Part shown: positions 1-8,343 of the stretch, one piece after another
Layout: every line of letters starts with the position of its first letter
Position numbering within the stretch: position 1 is the stretch's first letter
Origin: Brevibacterium sp. W7.2
GTDB lineage: Bacteria > Actinomycetota > Actinomycetes > Actinomycetales > Brevibacteriaceae
Length of the DNA: 64,000 bases
Direction: 5' to 3'
Assembly: GCF_018137945.1 (NCBI RefSeq)
Contig: NZ_CP073089.1
Coordinates: forward strand, 3,720,001 to 3,784,000
The notes under the pieces: model-generated
Told to the model about the DNA's origin: nothing
What the model saw: the letters and a program-made list of their open reading frames with translations, nothing else
The model's database searches: none
Translations under genes and position numbers: made by a program

Positions 1-1
1 G

Positions 2-412
2 ATCATCCGCTACCGCACGCACGATCTCGCGAGCCTGCTGCCGGGCACCGCCCACCCGAACTTCCGCCGCATCTCCCGCATCACCGGCCGCTCCGACGAC
101 CTCATCATCATCCGCGGCGTCAACGTCTACCCCGCCAACGTCGAGTCCGTGCTCTTCGAGTTCGAGCACCTCAGCCCGCACTTCCAGCTCGTCCTCACCC
201 GCCCGGGCCGGATGGACGAGGTGACCGTCGAGGTCGAGTGCCGCGAGGGCGTCGACGCGACCCAACGTGAGGGGCTCGGCAGCCGCGTGGCGCGGCGGAT
301 CAAGGAGCGCCTCGGCGTCTCCTCGACCGTCGACGTCAAGGATCCCGGGTCACTGCCGCGCTCGGTCGGCAAGCTCAAGCGCATCATCGACCGCCGCGAG
401 AACATCCGCTGA
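2..412 (+). CDS. paaK: phenylacetate-CoA ligase, C-terminal part (5' end outside window)
   Basis: The frame is open from the window edge and gives the last 136 residues. It activates phenylacetate to phenylacetyl-CoA with ATP, the first step of the aerobic paa pathway in the cytoplasm. Visible landmarks of the mobile C-terminal domain of adenylate-forming ligases are YRTHDL, then ITGRSDD leading into RGVNVYP (the hinge region) and, near the end, LPRSVGKLKR with the GK lysine expected to act in adenylation. Only the C-terminal domain is visible, so I cannot judge the nucleotide-binding part. A paaR-type regulator follows 57 nt downstream and paaZ is 2.4 kb away, which supports the phenylacetate assignment over other ANL ligases. 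Confidence 0.9.
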   Translation: MIRYRTHDLASLLPGTAHPNFRRISRITGRSDDLIIIRGVNVYPANVESVLFEFEHLSPHFQLVLTRPGRMDEVTVEVECREGVDATQREGLGSRVARRIKERLGVSSTVDVKDPGSLPRSVGKLKRIIDRRENIR

Positions 413-456
413 GGCGGATGTGACCCGTGTCGCGGCAGCGGCCTCGCCTCGCTGAT

Positions 457-462
457 TAGACT
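457..462 (+). promoter_or_regulatory. -10 box of the paaR-like gene, leaderless spacing
   Basis: TAGACT lies exactly 7 nt before ATG 470, so transcription should start at or next to the A of the start codon. There is no Shine-Dalgarno sequence. No clear -35 is seen. Confidence 0.5.
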
Positions 463-469
463 GGTGCGC

Positions 470-1243
470 ATGTCCAAGAGCCCGTCACCTGCACAGACTC
501 AGCCGACCTCGGCTGAGGAGGCCGTCGTGCCTCCGGCTGCCCGCAGGGGTCCTGTCGATGAGGCCGCCGGCGGGGCTGGTGCCGGTGGGAGTGCCGCTGG
601 CGGGGCTGGTGCCGGTGGCATCGTCGCCGAGGCGGCCACACAGTCGCGTCCGCGCCGTGGCCGTCCCGGCTACGACCGGGAGACGCTCATCAACAAGGCC
701 ACCGAGGTGTTCGTCCTCCGCGGCTACGACGGGACGTCGATGGACACCGTGGCCCGCGAGCTCGGGATCACGAAGTCGGCGATCTACCACCATGTGAAGT
801 CGAAGGAGGAGCTGCTGCGGCTGGCGATCAACCGCGGCATCAGCGCCCTCGACTCGGCGGTCGAGACCGAGAGCCGGCGCACCGACACCGACGCCCTCGA
901 GCGCTTGCGGCTCGCCGTCCACGCCAGCGTCCTCATTCTCATCGAATACCACCACTCCGTCACCCTCCTCCTGCGGGTGCGCGGCAACTCCGAGGTCGAA
1001 CGCGAAGCCCTCGAACAGCGGCGCGGCATCGACGACAAGATCCGGGCGCTGGTCGCCGAGGCGATCGCCGAGGGCGGCATCCGCGCGGACTTCCCGCCCG
1101 GCCTCGTCACCCGCCTGCTCTTCGGCATGGTCAACTCGATCACCGAGTGGTACCGCCCCGGCTACCCCGTGGACCCCGAGACCATCGCCGAGGCAGTGAC
1201 GGCGATGGCGTTCACCGGCCTGGAGGCCCCGCCCCCGAAGTGA
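470..1243 (+). CDS. paaR: TetR-family regulator, PaaR-type
   Basis: The 257-residue protein has a low-complexity Ala/Gly N-terminus (about 55 residues), then RPRRGRPGYDRETLI and a TetR helix-turn-helix (ATEVFVLRGYDGTSMDTVARELGITKSAIYHHVKSKEEL), followed by a C-terminal ligand domain. In actinobacteria TetR-type PaaR represses paa genes and is released by phenylacetyl-CoA. The place between paaK and paaZ and a PaaR-like operator at 4961 support this role. I chose ATG 470 because it sits 7 nt after a TAGACT box with no ribosome binding site (leaderless); GTG 464 in the same frame is the alternative. The long N-terminal extension is unusual and contains a 30-bp tandem duplication. The ligand is inferred from context. 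Confidence 0.75.
   Translation: MSKSPSPAQTQPTSAEEAVVPPAARRGPVDEAAGGAGAGGSAAGGAGAGGIVAEAATQSRPRRGRPGYDRETLINKATEVFVLRGYDGTSMDTVARELGITKSAIYHHVKSKEELLRLAINRGISALDSAVETESRRTDTDALERLRLAVHASVLILIEYHHSVTLLLRVRGNSEVEREALEQRRGIDDKIRALVAEAIAEGGIRADFPPGLVTRLLFGMVNSITEWYRPGYPVDPETIAEAVTAMAFTGLEAPPPK
571..618 (+). repeat. 30-bp-period tandem duplication inside paaR
   Basis: An identical 18-nt block (CGGGGCTGGTGCCGGTGG) occurs at 571-588 and 601-618, 30 nt apart, and encodes the repeated GGAGAGG segments in the regulator's N-terminal extension. It looks like a recent in-frame duplication. Confidence 0.8.
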
Positions 1244-1263
1244 GGCAGCCGCGAATCCGCCGT

Positions 1264-1320
1264 CTTCAGGTCGCAGAGTGTCGATGGCGGGCAGAAAAAT
1301 CGACACTCTGCGACCTGAAG
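1264..1320. terminator. 22-bp perfect inverted repeat, probable terminator (palindrome family copy 1)
   Basis: Arms 1264-1285 and 1299-1320 are perfectly complementary over 22 bp with a 13-nt loop. The inner arm half reads GCAGAGTGTCGAT. It lies 20 nt after the paaR-like stop codon and before a same-strand MFS gene, so it probably ends paaR transcription. There is no U-run. A second, smaller hairpin (GGTGCG-AGT-CGCACC) follows at 1326-1340. A related palindrome with the same loop length is at 36504. Confidence 0.7.
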
Positions 1321-1397
1321 TCCGGGGTGCGAGTCGCACCACGTCACGCGCCACGACAGAACTCAAACAGCCTTGCCTCAGGGCGTACTCTGACAGG

Positions 1398-2756
1398 GTG
1401 ACTTCTCGCATCCTGTGGATCGCCGTGCTCGCCTCGTTCGTGGCGTTCCTCGACGGCACGATCGTCAACGTCGCCCTGCCCGCGATCGACCGTGAACTCG
1501 GCGGCGGGCTCGTCACCCAGCAGTGGGTCGTCGACGGCTACTTCATCACGCTCGGGGCCATCATGCTCGTCGCCGGCTCCATCAGCGACGCCTACGGGCG
1601 CAGCCGGGTGATGGTCATCGGCCTCATCGGGTTCGGCATCGCCTCGGTGATCATCACGCTCGCCCCCGACCCGCTCATCCTCATCATCGCACGGATGCTC
1701 CAGGGTGCCGCCGGGGCCTTCCTCGTGCCGAGCTCGCTCGCACTCATCAGCGCCCACTTCTCCGGTGCTGCCCGCGCGAAGGCCATCGGCACGTGGACCG
1801 CGCTGACCACCGGCGCGATGATCGTCGGCCCGCTCATCGGCGGTGTCCTCGTCGACTTCGCGAGCTGGCGGTTCGCGTTCCTCATCAACGTCGTCCCGAT
1901 CGCCATCACGCTGTGGCTGCTGCGCAAGGTGCCCGATCCGCCCCACCGCCCGGACGCCCGCATCGACATCCTCGGGGCGATCCTCTCCATCCTCGGACTC
2001 GGCGGCCTCGTCTTCGGCCTCATCGAACAGCCCCGGCTGGGGTGGGGCAATCCGCTCATTCCGATCACCCTCCTCGGCGGGGCCGCCCTCTTCCTTTTGT
2101 TCCTGCTGCGCCAACGGCGGGTGACCGATCCGATCCTGCCGCTCGATCTCTTCCGAGCCAGGAACTTCTGGGTCGGCAACATCACGACGACGCTCATGTA
2201 CGGAGCCCTGTCGCTCAACGGCTTCGTCGTCGCCATCTACCTCCAGGAGGAGGCCGGGCTGACGGCCACGGCCGCCGGTCTCGCGAGCCTGCCGACGACG
2301 ATCATGATGATCCTCTTCAGCTCCACGAGCGGCCGCCTGGCCGGACGCTTCGGTCCGCGCCTGTTCATGGCGCTCGGTCCGATCCTCATGGGCGTCGGGT
2401 CGCTCATGCTGCTCCTCGTCCGCGAGGACTTCAACTACTGGTGGCAGGTGCTGCCGGCGATGATCGTCTTCGGCCTCGGACTCGCCGCCACCGTCTCCCC
2501 GCTGACCTCGACAGTCCTCGGGGCGATCCCGGAGGAGCGCAGCGGCATCGCCAGTGCCGTGAACAATGCGATCTCGCGCGTGGCCGGCCTCATCACCATC
2601 GCCATCGTCGGCGTCATCGTCGGCGGGGCCATCGATCTCACCGGCTTCCACCGCGCGGCCGTCTTCGTGGCGGTCCTCCTCATCGCCGGCGGGCTCGTGT
2701 CCCTGGCCGGCATCCGCAATCCCGAGGTCCCCGCCGAGGACGAAGCGCGGGCCTGA
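1398..2756 (+). CDS. MFS transporter, DHA2 (EmrB/QacA-like) drug:H+ antiporter
   Basis: A 452-residue polytopic membrane protein. The N-terminus shows the family pattern: a first helix with FLDGTIVNVALPAI, then QQWVVDGYFIT, SDAYGRSRVM (loop 2-3 motif A), RMLQGAAGAFLVPSSLAL and GPLIGGVLVDFASWRFAFLINV (motif C and the motif after it), all typical of DHA2 exporters. It probably extrudes a toxic compound with proton influx; the substrate cannot be read from sequence. The start is taken as GTG 1398 because it follows TACTCT (1386-1391) by 6 nt and lacks a ribosome binding site, which suggests a leaderless mRNA; an upstream in-frame start at 1278 would run through the palindrome at 1264-1320 and is rejected. 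Confidence 0.85.
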   Translation: MTSRILWIAVLASFVAFLDGTIVNVALPAIDRELGGGLVTQQWVVDGYFITLGAIMLVAGSISDAYGRSRVMVIGLIGFGIASVIITLAPDPLILIIARMLQGAAGAFLVPSSLALISAHFSGAARAKAIGTWTALTTGAMIVGPLIGGVLVDFASWRFAFLINVVPIAITLWLLRKVPDPPHRPDARIDILGAILSILGLGGLVFGLIEQPRLGWGNPLIPITLLGGAALFLLFLLRQRRVTDPILPLDLFRARNFWVGNITTTLMYGALSLNGFVVAIYLQEEAGLTATAAGLASLPTTIMMILFSSTSGRLAGRFGPRLFMALGPILMGVGSLMLLLVREDFNYWWQVLPAMIVFGLGLAATVSPLTSTVLGAIPEERSGIASAVNNAISRVAGLITIAIVGVIVGGAIDLTGFHRAAVFVAVLLIAGGLVSLAGIRNPEVPAEDEARA

Positions 2757-2772
2757 GCACCCGCGCCTGCCC

Positions 2773-4806
2773 TCACTCCTTCGCGACGAGGGTGAGGACG
2801 TCGTAGTTCGCGACGGGCTCGTTGTCCTGGTTGACGACCTCGGCGTCCCAGCGGACCTCACCGTATTCGTCGGTCTCGCGCGGGGTGATGCGCTTGGCCG
2901 TGAGCGTCACCTTGAGCTTGTCACCTGGGGAGACGGGGGTGACGAAGCGCAGGCCCTCGAGTCCGTAGTTCGCGAGCACCGGGCCGGGATCCGGCTGGAC
3001 GAAGAGGCCGGCGGCGAAGGAGACGATGAGGTAGCCGTGGGCGACGCGACCCGGGAAGAACGGGTTGGCCGCTGCGGCCTCCTCGTCGGTGTGCGCGTAG
3101 AAGGTGTCCCCGGTGAACTCCGCGAAGTGCGCGATGTCCTCGAGCGTGACCTCCCGCCACTCCGATTCGAGGGCGTCGCCGATGCGCAGGTCCGCCAGCG
3201 ACTTCGTGAACGGATGGTCGCCGAGGCGGCGCTCCGCTCCCGTCACCCACTCCCCGCCGATCGCGGTGAGCATGTCCGGGGAGGCCTGGACGGCGGTGCG
3301 CTGCATGAAGTGCGTGACGCCGCGCAGACCGCCCATCTCCTCGCCGCCGCCGGCGCGGCCGGGCCCGCCGTGGACGAGGGTGGGCAGCGGGGACCCGTGT
3401 CCCGTCGACTCCTCGGCGTCATCGCGGTCGAGGACGAGGATGCGACCATGCCACGGCGCGACGGCGCGCACGAACTCCGCGGCGAACGCGGGATCGTGGG
3501 TGACGACCGAACCGACGAGGGACCCGCGCCCGCGCGCGGCGAGGTCGACCGCCTCGGCGAGGGTCGAGTACGTGATGAGCGTCGTCACCGGACCGAAGGC
3601 CTCGATGTCGTGGACGGCGTCGACCCAGGAGTCGTCGGCCTGGAGGACGGTCGGGGCGATGAACGATCCGCCGAGCTCGGCGGCGAGGGCATCGGAGGCC
3701 TCGCGGCCGCCGGTGAGGAGGTGGGCGCCGCCGGCGACGATCTCATCGACGGCGTCGAGGACGTCACCGCGCTGCTTGTCGGAGATGACGGGGCCGAGCT
3801 TCGTCGACCTCTCCCGCGGATCGCCCGCGGTGACGGTGGCGAGCTTCGCCGTCAGGGCCTCCCCGACCGCCTCGGCGTGCTCGGCGGGAACGAAGGTGCG
3901 GCGGATCGCGGTGCACTTCTGCCCGGCCTTGACGGTCATCTCGGCGACGACGCCGTCGACGAAGAGATCGAACTCCGGGGTGCCGGGAGCGGCATCGGGA
4001 CCGAGCAGGGAGAAGTTGAGCGAGTCCGCCTCGGCGAAGAAGCGGGTGCCGCGCTCGGTGACGCAGTTCAGCGACGCGAGGCGACGGGCGGTGCCGGCCG
4101 AGCCGGTGAACGCGATCGTGTCCTGTTCGGCGAGCTCGTCGAAGAGCGGGGAGATGTCGCCGGTGACGAGCTGAACCGCCCCTTCGGGCAGGAGTCCGGA
4201 GGCGATGATGTCGGCGACGACGGCGCGGGTGAGGTGCGCGGAATCGGTCGCGGGTTTGACGACGACGGGGACACCTGCGACGAACATCGGGGCGAACTTC
4301 TCGAGCATGCCCCACACGGGGAAGTTGAACGCGTTGATCTGCAGCGCCAGGCCCTGACGGGAGGTGAGGATGTGGCGGCCGACGAAGGTGCCGTTCTTCG
4401 ACAGGCGCTCGACATCGCCGTCGAGGAGGACCGTCGTGTTCGGCATCTGACGGCGTGCGACGCCCGAGTAGGTGAAGAGCGTGCCGATGCCGCCCTCGAT
4501 GTCGACGAACGCGTCGCGCTTCGTCGTGCCCGTGGTGAACGAGATCTCGTGGTAGTCCTTCGCGCGCTCCATGAGGTATGCGCCGAGCTGCTTGAGGATG
4601 ACGCCGCGCTGGTGGAACGTCAGCTTCTGCAGGGCGGGGAGGCCGACGAGGCGCGCATGGTCGGCGACGGCGGTGAAGTCGATGCCGTCGGAGGACACGC
4701 GGTGGAGCAGCTGCCCGTTCGTCGCATCGCGGACATCGCGCGCCCCGGCGTCGTCGGCCGGGGTGTGCCAGGTGCCGGCGGCAAAGGAGCTCAGGGTCTC
4801 GGTCAT
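2773..4806 (-). CDS. paaZ: bifunctional oxepin-CoA hydrolase / aldehyde dehydrogenase PaaZ
   Basis: A 677-residue fusion, the usual PaaZ length. Residues about 1-520 form an aldehyde dehydrogenase domain with INAFNFPVWGMLEKF, FTGSAGTARR, the glutamate-containing EADSLN segment and the catalytic cysteine in GQKCTAIRR (Cys298). Residues about 545-675 form a MaoC hot-dog hydratase domain with FTGDTFYAH and FFPGRVAHGYL. PaaZ opens the oxepin-CoA ring and oxidises the resulting aldehyde in phenylacetate degradation. The stop codon lies 14 nt beyond the end of the convergent MFS gene. The start ATG 4806 has a GAGAC-type weak ribosome site. Its promoter carries a PaaR-like operator (4961-4982), so induction by phenylacetyl-CoA is likely. 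Confidence 0.95.
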   Translation of the reverse strand: MTETLSSFAAGTWHTPADDAGARDVRDATNGQLLHRVSSDGIDFTAVADHARLVGLPALQKLTFHQRGVILKQLGAYLMERAKDYHEISFTTGTTKRDAFVDIEGGIGTLFTYSGVARRQMPNTTVLLDGDVERLSKNGTFVGRHILTSRQGLALQINAFNFPVWGMLEKFAPMFVAGVPVVVKPATDSAHLTRAVVADIIASGLLPEGAVQLVTGDISPLFDELAEQDTIAFTGSAGTARRLASLNCVTERGTRFFAEADSLNFSLLGPDAAPGTPEFDLFVDGVVAEMTVKAGQKCTAIRRTFVPAEHAEAVGEALTAKLATVTAGDPRERSTKLGPVISDKQRGDVLDAVDEIVAGGAHLLTGGREASDALAAELGGSFIAPTVLQADDSWVDAVHDIEAFGPVTTLITYSTLAEAVDLAARGRGSLVGSVVTHDPAFAAEFVRAVAPWHGRILVLDRDDAEESTGHGSPLPTLVHGGPGRAGGGEEMGGLRGVTHFMQRTAVQASPDMLTAIGGEWVTGAERRLGDHPFTKSLADLRIGDALESEWREVTLEDIAHFAEFTGDTFYAHTDEEAAAANPFFPGRVAHGYLIVSFAAGLFVQPDPGPVLANYGLEGLRFVTPVSPGDKLKVTLTAKRITPRETDEYGEVRWDAEVVNQDNEPVANYDVLTLVAKE

Positions 4807-4960
4807 GGGGTCTCCCGCATTCTCGACGCTCGGGGCCGCTCGTGCCCCGTCGCCGCTGTCGACTGTTCAGCGCCCGGATCCGCACCCGAACGCGGCCCGG
4901 ACGTGATGGTTTCCGAACCTGGCCCGGAATGTGTGTCCGAGCTCACCGATCAGTCCATAT

Positions 4961-4982
4961 ACTAACCAATCGGTCGGTAATT
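4961..4982. promoter_or_regulatory. probable PaaR operator overlapping the paaZ promoter
   Basis: The 22-bp sequence matches, at 16 of 18 defined positions, the palindrome I recall for corynebacterial PaaR (halves ACTNACCG and CGGTNAGT around a CG-centred core). On the minus strand it covers the spacer between an ATGACA -35 and a TAGTAT -10 (17-nt spacing) for paaZ, so bound repressor would block RNA polymerase. The match is from memory of the published motif, not from a search. Confidence 0.65.
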
Positions 4983-5025
4983 GTCATCGGGGTTAACGCG
5001 GGTGGTGCGGGTCACCTCGGTGGAC

Positions 5026-5059
5026 TATGATCATCCGTATTAACTGACCAAACAGTCAC
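5026..5059 (+). promoter_or_regulatory. promoter and operator half-site of the MHS symporter gene
   Basis: TATGAT (5026-5031) is a strong -10 box on the plus strand. Eleven nt downstream, AACTGACCAAACAGTCACC (5041-5059) contains one good half (ACTGACC) of the PaaR-type motif. The roughly 105-nt leader that follows can fold: AGGTCGC (5063-5069) pairs with GCGACCT (5105-5111) around an inner GCAGG/CCTGC stem. Confidence 0.45.
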
Positions 5060-5143
5060 CAAAGGTCGCCTCCTCGCCGCTCACCGGAGACCGGCAGGGA
5101 CCCTGCGACCTGCGGGCCCCGGATTTCAACGGAGAGATCACCC

Positions 5144-6484
5144 ATGTCCACCACGACACCATCGGCGACGCCGATCACCCGCGAGGAGCGCAAAGTCCTC
5201 GCCGGCACCCTCGTCGGCACCACCATCGAGTGGTACGACTTCTTCATCTACGCGCAGGCCGCGGGCCTCATCCTCTCGGTGCAGTACTTCGGTCCGCTCG
5301 CCGCCGACAATCCGGCGCTCGGCCAGATCATGGCGTGGGCGTCCCTGGGGATCTCGTTCCTCTTCCGCCCGCTCGGCGCGATCATCGCCGGCCACCTCGG
5401 TGACCGGATCGGACGCAAGCGGATGCTCGTCCTCACACTCATCCTCATGGGCGCGGCGACCTCGCTCATCGGTCTGCTGCCGACGTACGCGGCGATCGGC
5501 GTCGCCGCCCCCATCCTGCTCACCCTCCTGCGGATCCTCCAGGGATTCTCCGCCGGCGGCGAATGGGGCGGGGCGGCGCTGCTCTCCGTCGAGCACGCCC
5601 CCGATGCCAAGCGCGGCATCTTCGGGGCCTACCCGCAGATCGGCGTGCCCGTGGGCATGATCCTCGCGACCGGCGTCATCTGGATCCTCACCACGGTCCT
5701 CACGCCCGAGCAGTTCGCGAGCTTCGGCTGGCGGATCCCGTTCCTCTTCTCCGTCGTCCTCGTCCTCGTCGGCTACTACATCCGCAAACAGGTCGAGGAG
5801 AGCCCCGTCTTCGCCGAACTCGCCGAGCGCCGCGCCGAATCCTCGGCCCCGCTGGGCACCCTGTTCAGGAAGAACACGAAGGAGGTCGTGCTCTCGGCGA
5901 TCATCTTCATCGGCAACAACGCCGTGGGCTACATGATCATCGCGTTCTTCGCCGCCTACGCCTCACGCCCCATCGCCGAGGGCGGCACCGTCGGCCTCGA
6001 CCGCGCGCCGGTGCTGCTGGCGACGACGCTCGCGAGCTTCGGCTGGCTGATCTTCACGATGTGGGGCGGGGCGCTGTCGGACCGGCTCGGGCGCGTGCGC
6101 ACCTTCCAGATCGGCTACATCCTCCTCATCCTCTGGCTCATCCCGACGTTCCTCATGATCGACGCTGCGAACATCTGGATGTACGGCATCGGCATCTTCG
6201 TCCTCACCGTCGGCATGGGTCTGAGCTACGGCCCGATGTCGGCGATGTACGCGGAGATGTTCCCGCCCCAGGTGAGGTACTCGGGCGTGTCGATCGGCTA
6301 CGCGCTCGGCGCGATCCTCGGCGGCGCGTTCGCCCCGACCATCGCAGAGACCCTGCTCGCGCGGACCGGCAACTCCCTGTCGATCGCGATCTACCTCACC
6401 ATCGTCTGCGTCATCTCGCTCATCGGCGTCAGCCTCGTCAAGGAGACGAAGGGCACCCCGCTGCGCGTGCCCAAGCACCACTGA
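5144..6484 (+). CDS. MFS transporter, metabolite:H+ symporter (MHS) family
   Basis: A 446-residue, 12-TM symporter. Family signatures include GTTIEWYDFFIY near the N-terminus, HLGDRIGRKRML between helices 2 and 3, and LRILQGFSAGGEWGGAALL in helix 4, as in KgtP/ShiA/ProP-type importers of organic acids. It is divergent from paaZ and shares its operator region, so phenylacetate or a related aromatic acid is the likely substrate; this is inference from context. The start ATG has a GGAGAG ribosome site 8 nt upstream. Right after the stop codon there are short degenerate repeats. Confidence 0.8.
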   Translation: MSTTTPSATPITREERKVLAGTLVGTTIEWYDFFIYAQAAGLILSVQYFGPLAADNPALGQIMAWASLGISFLFRPLGAIIAGHLGDRIGRKRMLVLTLILMGAATSLIGLLPTYAAIGVAAPILLTLLRILQGFSAGGEWGGAALLSVEHAPDAKRGIFGAYPQIGVPVGMILATGVIWILTTVLTPEQFASFGWRIPFLFSVVLVLVGYYIRKQVEESPVFAELAERRAESSAPLGTLFRKNTKEVVLSAIIFIGNNAVGYMIIAFFAAYASRPIAEGGTVGLDRAPVLLATTLASFGWLIFTMWGGALSDRLGRVRTFQIGYILLILWLIPTFLMIDAANIWMYGIGIFVLTVGMGLSYGPMSAMYAEMFPPQVRYSGVSIGYALGAILGGAFAPTIAETLLARTGNSLSIAIYLTIVCVISLIGVSLVKETKGTPLRVPKHH

Positions 6485-6530
6485 CGCGGGATCGTCCACA
6501 GCGGGATCCTCGCCCACAGCGTGATCTGCG
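6484..6530. repeat. degenerate 15-18-bp repeats after a stop codon
   Basis: Three imperfect units, GCGGGATCGTCCACA, GCGGGATCCTCGCCCACA and GCGTGATCTGCG, follow one another immediately after the symporter stop codon, and a GCCGAGGCGG element (6530-6539) comes next. The rest of the gap to 6642 shows no gene. Confidence 0.5.
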
Positions 6531-6642
6531 CCGAGGCGGCCGACCGTAGCCGTGCCACCTCAGCACCCGGCCCGATCCGCGATTCGATCCCGTGCGTCTA
6601 GGGTGGAGAGACACGTCAGTGACGATCACCGAGGAGGCGCCC

Positions 6643-7662
6643 ATGACCGAGCCCACCCGCACCCGGCTCGACTATCCCGACATCGAAGCGGCCGCCGAGC
6701 GGATCACCGGTCGCGTGCGCGCGGTGTCCGTGGCCGCCGCGCAGCACGGCCGTCGCCCCGAGGCCGAGACCGACACCGGGGCGACGTGGGTGGCGCTGCC
6801 GACCGCCGACCCCGCGGCCGCCGGGCTCTACTTCGCGCTCGAGTTCATGCAGTACACGGGGACCTTCAAGGCCCGCGGTGCGCAGAACTTCATCCGTGCC
6901 CACCTCGACGATGGCTCGTTCCCCGCCGCCGGGGTGACGATCGCCTCCGGTGGGAACGCCGGCCTCGCGTGCGCGTGGGCCGCCCGGGAGGCCGGGGTGC
7001 GGGCGACCGTCTTCGTGCCCGAGACCGCCCCGGCCGTCAAGGTCGACCGGCTGCGGTCCTACGGCGCCGATGTCCGGCTCGTCGGATCGGAGTACGCCGA
7101 GGCGGCCGCGGCCTGCGCGGAGTTCGCTGAGTCGTCGGGAGCGCTGGCGTCCCATGCGTACGACGATCCGCTCATCGCCGCGGGCGCCGGCACGGTGTTC
7201 ACGGAGATCCTCGCCCAGGTGCCCGATCTCGACACCGTCGTCGTCTCGGTCGGCGGGGGCGGACTCTTCGCCGGGGTCGCGACGGCGGCGACGTTCCACG
7301 GGGTGCGCACGGTTGCGGTCGAACCGCAGGGGTCGCGCGCCTTCAATGCCGCGCTCGAGGCCGGTGCTCCCGTCGACGTCACCGTCGATTCCGTCGCCGC
7401 CGATTCCCTCGGCGCACGGTGCGCGACGCCGCTCGCACTCGCGGCGGCGCAGACCGACCTCGTCACCTCGGTGCTCGTCAGCGATCCGGACATCATCGCG
7501 GCCCGCCGTCATCTGTGGGCCGAGCACCGACTCGTCGTCGAGCACGCGGCGGCGACCGCGCTCGCCGGGGTCCACAGCTCGGGCGGGTACACGCCGGAAC
7601 CCGGCGAGAAGGTCGCGGTCGTCCTCTGCGGAGCGAACACCGGCCTCGGCGATCTCACCTAG
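6643..7662 (+). CDS. PLP-dependent threonine/serine dehydratase-like protein
   Basis: A 339-residue fold-type II PLP enzyme. The Schiff-base lysine is in [12 protein letters not shown], followed by [19 protein letters not shown] (substrate loop) and the phosphate-binding glycine loop [10 protein letters not shown]. It lacks the C-terminal ACT-like regulatory region of biosynthetic IlvA, so it resembles catabolic threonine/serine dehydratases or serine/threonine dehydratase-like racemases. It would deaminate Thr or Ser to the 2-oxo acid. ATG 6643 is chosen for its GAGGAGG ribosome site 5 nt upstream. The stop overlaps that of the convergent NUDIX gene by 8 nt. Confidence 0.8.
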   Translation: MTEPTRTRLDYPDIEAAAERITGRVRAVSVAAAQHGRRPEAETDTGATWVALPTADPAAAGLYFALEFMQYTGTFKARGAQNFIRAHLDDGSFPAAGVTIASGGNAGLACAWAAREAGVRATVFVPETAPAVKVDRLRSYGADVRLVGSEYAEAAAACAEFAESSGALASHAYDDPLIAAGAGTVFTEILAQVPDLDTVVVSVGGGGLFAGVATAATFHGVRTVAVEPQGSRAFNAALEAGAPVDVTVDSVAADSLGARCATPLALAAAQTDLVTSVLVSDPDIIAARRHLWAEHRLVVEHAAATALAGVHSSGGYTPEPGEKVAVVLCGANTGLGDLT

Positions 7663-8056
7663 GGTCGAAGACCCGCGCCCGACGCAGATAACCGGCGAGG
7701 TCATCGGTGAGGTCGAGGGCGTCGAGTTCGGCGTTGGTGAACCAGCGGGCGTCGGCGGCGTCGTCACCGGCCTGAAGAACGCCGCCGATGACGGTGGCCG
7801 CGAAGTCGTGGACGTCGTATTCGCGGCCGTCTGCCGCGGGGATCGTCAGCGACCAGAGCTCGCGGTCGACGCGCACGTCGAGACCGGTCTCTTCGCGCGC
7901 TTCCCGGGCGGCCGCCTCGGCGAAGGTCTCCCCGGCCTCGCACTTGCCGCCGGGCACCGACCATTTTCCGCGGCCGGGATCCCGGCCGCGCTGGACGAGC
8001 AGCACACGAGCATGCTCGTCGACGATGACGACGCTGGCCGCGCGAATGGTCTCCAC
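7655..8056 (-). CDS. NUDIX hydrolase (MutT/ADP-ribose type)
   Basis: The 133-residue protein contains a complete Nudix box: [24 protein letters not shown], matching GX5EX7REUXEEXGU, which binds the metal and cleaves nucleoside diphosphate derivatives. The specific substrate cannot be told. I place the start at GTG 8056 ([20 protein letters not shown]); the frame is open further upstream, but that part is arginine/serine-rich and overlaps the 60-residue membrane protein gene, so it is probably not translated. Its 3' end overlaps the dehydratase by 8 nt in convergent orientation. Confidence 0.85.
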   Translation of the reverse strand: METIRAASVVIVDEHARVLLVQRGRDPGRGKWSVPGGKCEAGETFAEAAAREAREETGLDVRVDRELWSLTIPAADGREYDVHDFAATVIGGVLQAGDDAADARWFTNAELDALDLTDDLAGYLRRARVFDPR

Positions 8057-8072
8057 GGGTGCCGGGGTGCGG

Positions 8073-8255
8073 CTACTGCCGGTCCTTCGCGCGGAATGCG
8101 CCCTTGAGGAAGGCGTAGACGACGGTCGCGACCGCGACGACGATGAGGGCTTTGACGAGGAACCAGGCGATCGAGAACACGGCATTGACGAGCCACCAGG
8201 CAATGATGATCGCGAGAACCGCGCCGACGACGCTCCAGACTGTGCTCATCTTCAT
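8073..8255 (-). CDS. small two-helix membrane protein of unknown function
   Basis: Sixty residues with a long apolar stretch that can form two membrane helices ([21 protein letters not shown] and the segment after it, roughly residues 6-50) and a basic tail GAFRAKDRQ facing the cytoplasm. I do not recognise a family with certainty. A TAGGCT box at 8262-8267 stands 6 nt before ATG 8255, so the gene appears leaderless; this is the main reason for choosing the first of two nearby ATG codons. It ends 16 nt before the NUDIX start. Confidence 0.6.
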   Translation of the reverse strand: MKMSTVWSVVGAVLAIIIAWWLVNAVFSIAWFLVKALIVVAVATVVYAFLKGAFRAKDRQ

Positions 8256-8307
8256 GAGTCCAGCCTAGGTCGCCGCGGCAGCCGGCCGCAATGCGCTGCG
8301 GGGTGAC

Positions 8308-8336
8308 CCGCCCCGAGGTGACCCACCCCGGGGCGG
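8308..8336. terminator. GC-rich hairpin terminator
   Basis: Arms 8308-8320 and 8324-8336 pair over 13 bp with one mismatch and a 3-nt loop (core CCGCCCCG/CGGGGCGG). It lies just downstream of the minus-strand small acidic protein gene (ends 8344) and separates it from the next gene. Confidence 0.65.
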
Positions 8337-8343
8337 ACGTCAG

